From contig JAYEVG010000042.1 in the NCBI GenBank assembly GCA_036346395.1, positions 62,001 through 126,000 on the forward strand: a stretch of 64,000 nt of DNA. Direction: 5' to 3'. Each line of letters starts with the position of its first letter. Within the stretch, counting starts at the first letter, position 1. Shown here piece by piece: positions 32,844 to 43,550 of this stretch. A model generated the notes under the pieces. That model worked only from the letters and a program-made list of their open reading frames with translations, was not told the origin of the DNA and made no database searches. This DNA is from Hsuehochloa calcarea (Eukaryota; Streptophyta; Magnoliopsida; Poales; Poaceae). Made by a program: the position numbers and the translations under genes.

Positions 32844-34947
32844 TGTAACACCCTGACTATAAGGAAGTCAAGATGTCACCTACAACCACTAATCTTTAGG
32901 AGAATAACAACAATACGCATAACCAGATGTTGCATACAACAAGGATAAACGGAAACAGGAATTCATCAACAAGTCTAATCAACGGGGTGGAGATAAACAA
33001 TTCGGGGAGATAAGGTAAATATGGCCAAGTTGGCTTATTACAATTCAACACAAGGCATAAATAGAAGACAATATTAAGTTCTCAAATGTTTTGGATTATA
33101 GTAGTGAGTGCATCGTGTTGATCTACCCTCCACGATACCGTTCTTCCTTGTCATTTACATAAATAAAACAACAAAGCAAGAATGAGCCAAAGACTAAGCA
33201 AGTACTTAAAAGTAACAGTTAATATCCAATGAACAATATACTCTATCATAGAGTGAACATTTATCGGAAACAAATGTTTATGAATGGATGAAGTGAAGTG
33301 ATGCAATGAAGGAAATGGACATATCACAGCTTATACCGGTATAGCGAGTGAAACACCCGTCGGTGTTCACTTGAAAGTTACCGTATGAAGAACGTTTCAT
33401 ACAGCCGTCCAACGTGGCCCACATTGGAATGGTGGACAAACGTACCCATTCTGGAATTGATGGGGTTTTCGGATGCCCATCTTTGGAATTGATGGGTCTT
33501 ACGAAGGAAATCCACTTTCGTGGTCATTATGAATTTATGCATGACATGATGTGATCTCATGGTAAGATTGAATATCACGCATTAATGGAAAAATACACAT
33601 GGCATTCAACTACATATACAAACAAGTATAACCATGCATTCACACATCACATATTGTATCAATAATAGCATACAAGTTACTTGCCTGCCACGCTGCGACG
33701 GGTTAGGAGGTAACTGAGGTACCCCTCCACTCACAGCTTTACCGCCTACAATATAGAATAATCGAAATAAGGACAAATGAGTAAGACATTGCTACACGTG
33801 CCCTCCCACAAACTCTAACCAAACCAACCAAACAAAAGGTTCAATTTGATCAATTCACCCAAACATTCCAAATACCCCTAAACTGGCAGTTTTACTAGAA
33901 AATTCACCAAAAAATAACCGTAGCTCCAAAAGACCTGAAACTAGTGCTCAACATCTCTTAGCGTAACAGGCTACGAAACTCTAGTTGACGGAAAACTATA
34001 ATTCGGCCAAAACAGGGGTCTAAACATCTACTGAAAACTATATCCACAGTCTGTCCAGAATTCAGAACAGCCCCAAAGAAAAGGCTCTAACTTTTAGACC
34101 ACTGATTCAAATAAAGTGATCTTTATCAGCCTGGAAACATGGTGAAATTATCTTCATAAACCTAGTTGGGTGGCCGACCTGGTTCTGACTCTAACTAGAT
34201 CAAAACCTAGGTGTAACCGACTGTACCCAGAGTTTTTGTCAGACAAAGCAGTACGTGGTAAAACAGTCATAACTTTTAAACTACTGGGTGAAAATTCATG
34301 ATCCAGGTGCCAAAAGAAAGCTAATGAAACCAGTATCAAAACTCCAGAAGACGCAGATATCCAATTCGGCCTCTACGACACCCAAAACTGAGGTACAACG
34401 TACTGGACAGAATCAATCTCTGAGACGAAATAAAAGCGATACTACTAAAACCATTGAATTTGCAACTCTAAAGACATCCAACAGCGATAGGGTCTCTCGT
34501 TACCCTTGTAGACCGAAGAACGATGAGGATCAACTTCCGAAGGTCTCTCCTCTCCTCCTTTGGCGGCCCCAACACATGAACCGAGGGGAACGCATGAGCT
34601 GGCGGAGGAAGAACAGAAGGTGAGCAGCGTGGAAGATCGAGAGTGCAGCTCTGAGGAAACACCAATGGCAGCCACCAATGGAGGAGGCGCATGGGAGGAG
34701 GGGGGCGCGGGTGGAGGAGGAGGTGGTGGCGGCTCAAGGGGAGGGGGTGGCGGTTAGGGTTTGGGGAGTGGTGCCCCCTTTGGCGGCCCCTACATGGGCG
34801 GCCGGCCCCTCTTAGGCCACAGGTCATGGATGCGCCCGGGTTGACAAAAATAACGTTACCCCCTCATTGATTGGAATTTCGAAAAAGCTGTTTCTTTTAC
34901 TCCCTCCGACTTCTTTCTTTTTACCGAACTGGTTCCGGAGTATTACA
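32844..34947 (-). repeat. E3 5' LTR
   Basis: On the minus strand it starts TGTAATACTCCGG and ends CAGGGTGTTACA. It matches 25723-27823 over its whole length. Confidence 0.9.
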
Positions 34948-35442
34948 ACACCCCTAGGTGGGCCACCAGCTTATGAGACAAGTTGAGTATGATTACAAAG
35001 CCCAATTTGGCCTAAATAGGTGATGTAACATCTTCTTTTGACAATTCTGAAGTCTACAGAAAGAATTTGAAGGTGAGGCCAAATCCATTGGAAATCTCTC
35101 GGAATAAGCTTTCCAACAAGCCTAAGAACACCCGAATCGGACTCCGTTTGCAAAAGTTACGTCTGTTTTAAGTTGGTGGTGTCAGGCTGATTCCGAAGGC
35201 CGAACTGGATTCCAAAACGGGTCCAGCTCGAACTGCTTGCTTCTCTTGGACCAAAAGTGACATGGAGCTGCACTTATATATATTTCATCATTAGGTAGCA
35301 TCAGATAGTTCATATAATATAAATAGACTCCTAGAAACGAGCTCACCTGATAATTTAAGTGAAGCGTACGGGCTCTTGTAATTGGAATTGCAAGCACATC
35401 AAATGTGGTTGTATCCATAGGGGTCATGTCCTCATCAACTTA

Positions 35443-36684
35443 ACTTAATAAAATATAGAATTGTGGTGTGAGGCCACTATTGTAAAAATTGTTGTACCAT
35501 GGCAGGGGATGCCATTGGTCCTAGTTGAATGAAAATGGTTTCATACTCACGCGAATGATTGTGCAATAAAGGGGGTGCGGGTAGTACATTTGGGATGAGG
35601 TTGTTTTACTTAGGTGAACTCTAAGGACTTAACTTAGTGTGCCATTGATCTGGGTCTTATCGTACAACCACATGTCCAGTATGGGATAGACATGGCTAAT
35701 TAATTAGCAGTATCTTGATTTTGGTTATGCCATGTGGTGGTGTGGGTTCCGAGATGTACGGGTGGATTCACATGGCACAAGAGGGGCCCCCGACTGGGTG
35801 CGAGGTCCATCGGTGGTGAAACTTTAACGGGCGGAATTGAGTTAAGACAGAACTTTATAAAGACTTTGTGATAATCATTTAGTCTCGCACCAACGGAAGC
35901 GTGTCTTGGCCGACATATTAAGTTAACTATCTCTTGTGGGTAAAGCTGTACAACCTCTACAGAGTATTAAAACTGTTCGAACAGCCGTGTCTGCGGTTAT
36001 GTACAATGCCTGCGGATTTCACAATGAGGTATAGAGATTTCATAAAATGTTTGGATGGTGGTATGGATGGGAAGTGAACGGGCAGTTCACTGGTTGTTAG
36101 TTGGGAAGTGAACGAGTAGTTCACTGGTTGTTTCAAATCAATTATTTACTTTATTTATATAATCTTTCCAACTATGCTTTACAATCTATTTACTATGAAT
36201 ACTGCTTTCTGCAAAATAACCATATAACTATTCCTTTATACAAGCCTTGCATGAATATTAATTTCATACTATTCCCTATGACTTGCTGAGTACTTTATGT
36301 ACTCATGACTTTATACCATTCTTGATTAGTTGTTGAGGAAGAATATGGGAATCCAGAGTTCTACGAGTAGTAGTACTTTGAAGAATATGCAAACTAGGAC
36401 GCACTCCCCACTCGATTTAATGTGGGCATGTCGGACGGCTACCACAAGTTATCTTATTTCCGCTGCAAGAGTTCTATTTGTCTTTTAAGCTCTGCATGAC
36501 AAACTATCTAAAATTAGACCATAAGGTCCCCTGCTAATATTTAATAATATTTTTCTTATTTATTAGCTATTTCGTTGTTTGAATATGATTTTCATCGATG
36601 TTGTCACTATATGAGCTAGCTACTGATTATTGGACTAGTTCAGAATACATAGAGGGTCCGGATATGCATGTTCGAGTCCCGACA
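35443..36684 (+). other. Right segment of solo LTR S0
   Basis: Continues S0 after E2. It aligns with 41580-42668 of the F2 LTR (ACTTAACTT…GCGCCATTGA, CTCTGCAGAG/TCTACAGAGTATTAAA, TGACTTGCTGAGTACTTTATGTACTCA, GAGGGTC…TCCCG). No gene. Confidence 0.75.
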
Positions 36685-36689
36685 GAGAG

Positions 36690-37497
36690 GTTTCTTGGTC
36701 AAGTCCAGTACCAGTCGGAAACTACTCGAGAACTTCAACAGATCAACGATCTTAGAGATTCCAAACCAAGAGCTCAGAAGAACACCTAGCTATAACGCCT
36801 TTGCCCAGGATATCACCAACGGCTCCAGGATAAGATGGCCCGAGTCGAGAAGTACCGACAGCAGTGTTTTGGAGCACCACCAGCCACATCTTGTTCCCCA
36901 AGTCTAGCAAGAACTCCGTCGAGCCTGATCTTTTCATCCGTTGGGTATTTTCGCAAACCCTTTTACTTGCATGTTCGTTTTGAACATTATGTACCTTTCT
37001 TTTCAACTGTAATTTTGATTTTTCAATAATTCGCCACCGGCCATGTTAGATTCTCTCTCCTTTGTTAATTTCTCGAATTTATATCATTTCATGTGAAATC
37101 CAACTTTCGAGAGTTTTTTCTCCTTCGTTCGAGCTCTGATTAAAGTGATTCCAATTTATAAATTTATCTAAAATCCTAATATACCTATTTATACTAAAAT
37201 TATAAATTTTGGGAGTTTATTTGAATTTTATTCTCCTTGCTTATAGATTACGACGTCTCTAGGGGCCAGATTTCTATGTCGTTTCACAATAACAATTATT
37301 TGAGCAAGGCAAGTTACATCCTTTGATCATGCTTGATCCTAGTATTTTAAATTATTAAAATAACATTTTCAATTATTATTGCATGCTTATTACTACTCTT
37401 TGTAATTTAAATACCTGTTTTGAAATTGTAGTTAATCCCAATACATTTGTATAGCCAAACCTTAACATTGTAATATTCATACCTTGTCACCCTATAT
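36690..37497 (+). other. Host flank of S0 followed by a second LTR fragment of the same superfamily
   Basis: 36690-36854 should continue the sequence that ended at 11397; it encodes nothing recognisable. From about 36855 to 37490 the sequence matches the S0 middle segment (GGAGCACCACC…CATCTTGTTCCCCAAG, CCGGCCATGTTAGATTC, GCAAGTTACATCCTTTGATCATGCTTG) and the F2 LTR, and it breaks off at TTGTCACCCTA, where F2 continues with GGTTGG. Confidence 0.55.
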
Positions 37498-38760
37498 ATA
37501 TAACACCCCAAAAATGCCTGCATGCAAAAATATGGGATTTTTAAAACTTTTTCAGTGTTATCTATTGCCATCCTTTTGCTAGCATTGTTGGGAATGATTT
37601 GAGCTGCGTTTTTGTTCTTTGCCGACACGGGTGAAACCTAAGACATAAACCCTAGAATCAGAACCATGTTCAAGAGCCAATTAGAATTGGTTAACAAATA
37701 CCAGATTGGGATCTATCACCTCTGGGGAAATTCTTAAAAGCAAAGATTCCTTTTCTTATCTCCAACCTTTCCCTGATCTCCCCTTGTCTCCTCTGACAGC
37801 CGGCATGAAGCGCATAAGCCCCCAAGCCCCCTAGCTGGTCGTGGTAGCTTCCCCCCTGTGTACCGTAGTACCGACTTGATGCTTCGACTGGCCATTGTTC
37901 CTCCGACCAGTGACCCAGCCAAACCGGTGTAGCCGAGACCGTGCCCTAGTCTTGGACGTCCGAGTAGACCCAAGTTGGTGTGCTAGGAAAACCCGGTGCG
38001 ACCAAAGACTGCTCCCTGGTCGTTGTCTTCTAAGTGGACCCGAGTTGGTGAGTCCTCTCCCCTGCCGGTGTCGACACTTGCCGAGTACGGACGCCCCGAT
38101 GCGACAAGACATATGTGCTGGCAGCCGCCGACGCTCAGCCATTAAGCGCCATCACTCAACCCATCACACCGCTGCACGGTGATGCCGACTCAGTCAAGAT
38201 CGCCAACCACTCCGTGGTACTGCACAGCGCCGGATGCAGTGTATGCTCTCGAGCGACCTCCACCCCTGTGGCTATAAATAGCAGTCCTAAGCTCTCTCGT
38301 TGCCATTCCGTTCCCCGAGTGCTAGTTCCTCACACTCCTCCCTTCGTCAAGGGAGCTTGAGCTCTAGGTAAGGCTTGAGCGCTCGCTTTGGCCAAGCTCC
38401 TCCATGACGTCGCCAAAAGCGTTGAAGCCATCAGTGAAGCTCTTCTCTTCTTGAACGCGTCAGCTCTTATTACCTAACCCCAGAGGCGATTCCCCTCATT
38501 TGGTTCCACTCTATATTCACATGAGCTGTCGTCGACATCGTTCTTCCTCCCCTCCGACCAGAACAGCCTCGGTAGTCGGATCGACCTCGTCGGCCAACAC
38601 AGCCACTTGGAGCCTCTTTCGCCATCGTAGACCTTCATCATCAGACCATCTCCGGCTAGCTTTCTTCTTCCGTGTCCTACCAGTACGTTCCTAGTGGCCA
38701 CTAGATGCTCATTTTTACTCTAGATGTGTGAAAGCATTGTCGAAATGACAAATGAATTAT
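37498..38760 (+). mobile_element. LTR-like fragment with TATA box, family not identified
   Basis: Starts near TATAACACCCCAAAAATG (37499), like an aged TGTAACACCCC LTR start. A strong TATA box GCTATAAATA lies at 38271-38280, followed by a pyrimidine-rich leader and a GGAGCTTGAGCTCTAGGTAAG block. The right end and any partner LTR were not found, so it may be a solo LTR or a truncated copy. No coding capacity. Confidence 0.45.
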
Positions 38761-39714
38761 AGACCCAAATTGTAGTTGAACCCCTAGGTGGTCGAACCTC
38801 TATATAGTCGAACCCCTCTGTGGATATCATGGGGATATGCTCCAGATCTTAGGATGATGTGACAATTGGCAATGCCATTTATGGTTTGTCGTTTCACGTG
38901 TTTTTGACAAAGTTTCAGAACTGTCAGGCTTTCTGGACAGGGGCGGTTCGACCGGCCATGGCATGGCGGTCCGACCGGTCCCAAATCGGTCGGACCGGCC
39001 ATGTGCGGCGGTCGGACCGACCGTGACCAAAAATGGTCAGAACAGGCTGGGCCAAAAATAGAGGATCTAGGCAAGTGAGGGGATCCCAATGCACTTGGTC
39101 TCATGATTTTTGGAGTCTCCAGTCAAAAGTTATTCGAGATATAAAATTCCAGTAGGGTTTGGGATTTGAGGGGCCAAAATTTGGCTAAGTCCCATTGGTA
39201 GGTCGGCCGTGCGGGGTGAAGCGATCGACCGACCCGAAATTTCATCGACCGGTTGTCCTTGAACATCGGCTTCGTGGCGGCGTTGTTCGTTGGTTAGGTC
39301 AAAGTCATGAGTTTCAGTGCATATGTGTTGCATGATGCATGTTTTGACTAACGTGGGTCAAGTTGTGAAGAACTTGTTCCCGGATTCGATTTGCTTGTCT
39401 ATTTTTGTGCAGGTTACTTGGTGGTCAACGGCGAGGATGATCGGGACTAGGCTTAGAGAGCTGAGGTCCAGAACGATCGACGATGCCGGGTGAGGTCAAT
39501 GAACTCAAGTGTGGTGCAGAATAGACAAGGATGACCGAACAGACGATTGGTCGGTTGGTTGATCAAGCGGCGGAGTCGATGCAAGTGTCATGGTAGCTTC
39601 GGTGGGAGCCGGATGGGAGAGACTTGCCGACATGGAGAGAGCCGTTGATAAACCTACACGTGGCGGAACATGCGAAGTGCTTCGTGCAGATGGACTCGGT
39701 CTTCGGAGAAGGAC
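38761..39714. other. Unassigned repetitive-looking sequence
   Basis: A cluster of GGTCGGACCGG-type palindromes lies at about 38945-39025 (CGGTTCGACCGG, CGGTCCGACCGG, CGGTCGGACCGG, CGGTCGGACCGACCG). Related motifs recur at 39200-39250. This motif style is common in grass gypsy LTRs or leaders, but no LTR ends, PBS or domain were found. It is the left flank of F2. Confidence 0.4.
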
Positions 39715-42668
39715 TGTAACATCCCAATTTTCAGAGCTTTAAAAATCTTTTAAATAGTGGTAGTGAGAAAATTCACCATTTGGATTTATTTGAATATTAA
39801 ATTAAAAAGCTTAATATGGACTTTAAGGACAAATTGATTTAATGAGCTTAATCCCAACATCAACAATTGTCAAAATTATTTTATTTAGATTCTATATGCT
39901 TGGATATATTTTATAGGATTTTCTAGAATTTTTCCAAAGTCATTTGCTATTTTCTACTTGCTATTTGTATTTCCTGGATTTATTTAAAAGAAAAATCAAA
40001 ACAAAATCCCTCGGAACAGTATTGGGTCGAAGCCCAGCACTATTCCCTCACCTCGGCCCACTCCCGCGCATCGCCGCCTTCCCCGCTTGGATGGACGCCG
40101 CGTGTCTCCTCCAGCCGATCGCAGCCGCCCTCGCCTCGCTCGCTCCCAGCCGCTGGATTGAAATCAAACGCTCACTTTTCGCCCGCAGGCGCTTTTCCTC
40201 GCTCTCATGGGTGGTGGGCCCGATGCCGCGTCAAGATCGTCGTCTCCACGGACTCTTCCCGCGCCCGGCGACTCGCCTCTGTGGCGCCCACCGCCGTTTT
40301 CGCCTCGGATTCGCCCTCCTCCGTCTATAAAAAGGCCACGACCCCCACCAATCTCTTCGCCCCGACTTCCTCCACCAAATCCCTAAGGCTCCAGCCCTGA
40401 TTTCATCGCCGTTGTGCCGCATTGCCCGAAGGTTCGCCGCTGGCCGCAACCCCTTCGCCGCCGGATTCCGCCGTCTCCAGAACCTCGGCGTCCGTGCCAC
40501 CACCACCATTGTGAGCGCAATAGTCCCAGCTCCCTCCCGCCACCGTCGCCTTCGCCCGAGAGCCTCCCAGTCACCGTTGCCGCGCCGTCCGACAAAGGTT
40601 GGCCGTGCCGCCGCCGCCTCCTTCCTCGCTGCCGGTGAGTCCCGCCCTCACCCTCGGCTCGGTGGATTTGGTCCACCACCACCCCTCACCCTCGGCTTGG
40701 TGGATTTGGTCCACCGTGAGCCGAGAGGCTGACAGTGGGTCCCACCTGTCAGGCCGGTGTTTTAATTAATTCTTTTTCCAAAAATTCTCGGCTGACGCAA
40801 GCATTGCGCAATAATCCGATTTTTCTTTATAAAAATAATTCGGGAAATCGTATAAATCCAAATTAGGGTTTATTTGATTTTCCAATCTTCCTAAGCCCAT
40901 ATCTTTTGCATCCGAACTCCGTTTGAGCCCATTCAAATTTGTAAATTCATATAAAATTAAGATCTATTTAATGGTGAATTTTATTTGAATTTTTGGAGTT
41001 GTTATGCCTCTATTATTTATTTGTTTTTGTTTCTTTTGTCTCGTTTGCGAGTAGACGTCGATACTTCGGGGAATTTTGCAGAAGAAGGAGCACCTCAAGA
41101 CCAAGACCAAGACCAAGACCAATACCTAGATCTATTCCAAGGCAAGTTATACCTTTGATCATATTGAACCCAGTTTTCAAAATATTTTGTTTCAATGTAT
41201 TGCATTCTATTTCAAGTATTTATTTAAATGCTTTTGGGATAGTTATTAATCCAAATTGTTATGCCACCTTGTCTATTGTATGTCATGATCTTTTGTCACC
41301 CTAGGTTGGTTAATTATTAGTTGGTATTATCGTAGCACCAACGTGGGTTGGTTAGATACGATTAGACTGCTTAGCCATGCCACGAGTCATCATTTCATGT
41401 GAGAGTTGCAATTATAAACTTGACTAAGTGATTATGGAAGCGTGTGATGGCTGTGTGTCTTTGTGTGCTATTACTCGTTGATGGCATGTGTTGCACTTAA
41501 TCAACGAGGTGGGAAAAGATTTAGACCGAGGCAAGTGGTGGATCTGTGTGAATGGTGGGCTGTGTGATATAAACTTTGTGATTTGGGTTAAAAGCTGGAA
41601 GTCTTGCCTTGGTCAATTAAGGACTTAACTTTGTGCGCCATTGAGGCTGGGCCTTCTGCATGCGACCACATACCTAGTATGGGCGGGGCCTAACTTAGTA
41701 AGTTATGGAGTCTTGACATTGACAACTCGGGTTGTATTTAAGGCATGTGATGGGTGGAGGTGTGTACCGCTATGTTTGGGTCACATCGGGACGGTTCGCG
41801 TGCATCCACATCCAACGGTGTGTGTCGTTCCAAGGGCTATGTGAACAAATTGATGGCAGGAAAACACATCGAGTGTCATTGTTTGAGATGAAATCTCGAA
41901 AGGTATTATTATGGTCGGTGCTAGCTACTGCTGGTTGTATCGTGTGGGTAAAGTGTACTGACCTCTGCAGAGTGTTTAAACCAATCTATTCGAATAGCGT
42001 GTCCTCGGTTATGGACATGCTCGGGATTTCATACGAGGGTAGTTTTTCATAAAACAATTGGGAAGGTCATTTGTGTGAGATAACTTGTGCATTATGTGAA
42101 TAACTTGATTAGACTGTGTGTTCTTTGTGAAATCAATTGTTAACTTATTATTGTCTATTTGTTTTGAATTATACTTTCAATCTATTATTTGTATTCAATT
42201 GCAAATGTTGCATTTCTGCAAAATAACCACAGAAGCCATTCCTTTGGAATAAGCCATCATCTATAAATTACATTACGTGGTATGACTTGCGAGTACGGTG
42301 TGTACTCACTCTTTCTAAACCAATCAGCGAAGTGGAGGAGTCGTTGCACGCTTTTGAAAAAGAGTTCTCTGAAGGTTGATCGTTAGGGTCTTGATCGATC
42401 GGTTGCACGTGGTAAATTGATGAGAACCACCGGAGTTTATTCGTTTCATTGCGGTTTATTTCTTTATTATCGACCTTGCATGGCTTAATAAATGTAAAAC
42501 TCGACCGTAAGGTCCCAACAGTTATTTGTTATTTAAAGGTACTCGTTTATTCTTATATTCGTTGTATGGATGTGATATTTCATCGATGTTGACACTGTGT
42601 GTACTAGCGTGATCTGGACTAGTCACGAGAATACGAGAGGGTCAGATTTGCATATTTGGGTCCCGGCA
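39715..42668 (+). repeat. F2 5' LTR (2,954 bp)
   Basis: Starts TGTAACATCCCAATTTTCAG and ends GGGTCCCGGCA. GC-rich U3/R region at 40020-40740. TATA box TCTATAAAAAGG at about 40325-40336. A small CCAAGA tandem repeat lies at about 41095-41122. No protein-coding gene is supported: the open frames in the GC-rich part are composition artefacts. Confidence 0.9.
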
Positions 42669-42672
42669 GAGG

Positions 42673-42685
42673 TGGTATCAGAGCC
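42673..42685 (+). other. F2 primer binding site (initiator-Met tRNA)
   Basis: TGGTATCAGAGCC four bases after the LTR end. Confidence 0.9.
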
Positions 42686-42885
42686 ATATTGACTGTAGGT
42701 CTTGACCTTAGCTAGATTGGCCGTTCTTAGTGAGTCCAAAATTATTTTCTAAAACAAATATTAACTTGCAAGATTAATTGAACTCTTTAACTCATCTCAT
42801 GTCTCTCTTGACTCAACTATTGCTGAAATTCATTCTCTCCCCGCTGTTTTTTAAAGTTGTTTCATCTCCTTGTCCATCTTGACAG

Positions 42886-43545
42886 ATGCCTCGTCTTCAG
42901 AGTTATGGAGAGCGCAAGGGAGGACTTGCCGCTGAGCTTTGGAAGCTGTTACAAGTACTTGGAGGATTTGACCGTCCCTTGTATCGTGGCAATGCTTGGA
43001 TCGTGAACGGCCGAGATCGTGGAGTGATCTGCCATTTGACCGTCTACGCTAGGAAAAACACCAAGGCGAGCAAACCCCTGAACATCTCAGCTCGAAGGAG
43101 TGTTTGGATTGAAGCAATCCAGGAGTCTTCGCGCCTTGCCATTCTGAGGATCTGCAACATCTACTCTCGAGAGCTTCGAGACACAGTTTTTCGTTATCAT
43201 CCTCGCACATCCGACGTGGATCTTCTTTGCGTTTTAGTCTCTGAAGGAGAAAACGCGCCACCGTTGTGCATCTCGCCCGATTCGCCGCTCAAGAGGAGTC
43301 GTTGGAGTTAGCCATACGGAGCCGAGTGTGCCTACGAGACTCTTCAAAGAGCTGAAGAAAGGATCGCCATACTGGAAGAAACCCTTTATGGACAGCACGA
43401 TCACGAAGAAGACATCAAGAGAAGACCGAAGAAGGCGATTGACCATTTGAACGGAAAAGAGCCGCAGAGGCGTGAGCCGGAGGAACCAGCGGCACCTACA
43501 CGACACACCTGCTCCTGTTGCACCAACCCCGGGACATCAAGATCA
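42886..43545 (+). pseudogene. gag: F2 N-terminal domain upstream of Gag
   Basis: From MPRLQSYGERKGG (42886) a frame of 141 codons holds GDRGVICHLTVYARK-like sequence (read as GRDRGVICHLTVYARKN), RSVWIEAIQESSRLAILRIC and NIYSRELRDTVFRYHPRTS. After a frame change it continues ECAYETLQRAEERIAILEET and LYGQHDHEEDIK, a coiled-coil-like tail. Grass gypsy elements of this group often carry such a domain before the Gag core; its function is not known to me. It is cut by F3 at 43550. Frame breaks near 43310 and 43450 may be sequence errors. Confidence 0.6.
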
Positions 43546-43550
43546 GTTTG

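Larger units (their letters stand above)
25723..34947 (-). mobile_element. E3: gag-pol Ty3/gypsy retrotransposon
   Basis: 9.2 kb on the minus strand: 5' LTR 34947-32844 (2,104 bp), primer binding site about 32841-32829, Gag, protease, reverse transcriptase, RNase H, integrase, polypurine tract about 27835-27824, and 3' LTR 27823-25723 (about 2,100 bp). Target duplication ACACC at 25718-25722 and 34948-34952. The order PR-RT-RH-IN is diagnostic of Ty3/gypsy. The integrase tail resembles the Tekay/Del chromovirus group. The frames are broken in many places; see the finding on CAG/CTG discordance before calling it dead. Confidence 0.93.
19858..35437 (-). mobile_element. E2: non-autonomous Ty3/gypsy-type LTR retrotransposon, split by S2 and E3
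   Basis: Read on the minus strand: 5' LTR 35437-25251 (net 957 bp once E3 is removed), primer binding site 25248-25237, leader, Gag, unknown region, polypurine tract about 20830-20814, and 3' LTR 20813-19858 (956 bp). Flanks are ACTTG (19853-19857) and ACTTA (35438-35442), a 4 of 5 match fitting an aged target duplication. LTRs start TGATGAGGACATG and end CTTCATCA. No pol genes are present. It was later hit by solo LTR S2 and by E3, so it is older than both. Confidence 0.88.
25251..35437 (-). repeat. E2 5' LTR, split by E3
   Basis: Two pieces, 25251-25722 and 34953-35437, join across E3 to give 957 bp, matching 19858-20813 base for base apart from scattered substitutions. The joined sequence at the E3 site (CAGTACCACACCCCTAGTTGG in the intact copy, near 20319) shows where E3 landed. 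Confidence 0.88.
11398..36684 (+). mobile_element. Solo LTR S0, Ty3/gypsy type, split by nested insertions
   Basis: Starts TGTAACATCCCAA at 11398 and ends TCCCGACA at 36684, flanked by the 5-bp duplication GAGAG (11393-11397 and 36685-36689). Its own sequence is 11398-12408, 18925-19857 and about 35443-36684, summing to about 3.2 kb. It is homologous along its length to the F2 LTR at 39715-42668: shared TGTAACATCCC start, GCAAGTTA…CCTTTGATCAT block (19572 against 41142) and CTAAGGACTTAACTT block (35620 against 41624). A TATA box (CTATAAATT) lies at 12206-12214. There is no internal region, so it is a recombined solo LTR. All other elements between 12409 and 35437 landed in it. Confidence 0.85.

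Noticed and set aside
36598..37029. Short open frames near the S0 right end
   Set aside because: They straddle the LTR end and unassigned flank, with no domain.
40000..40740. Overlapping open frames in a GC-rich block, possible gene
   Set aside because: Inside the F2 5' LTR around the TATA box; not conserved in the 3' LTR copy.
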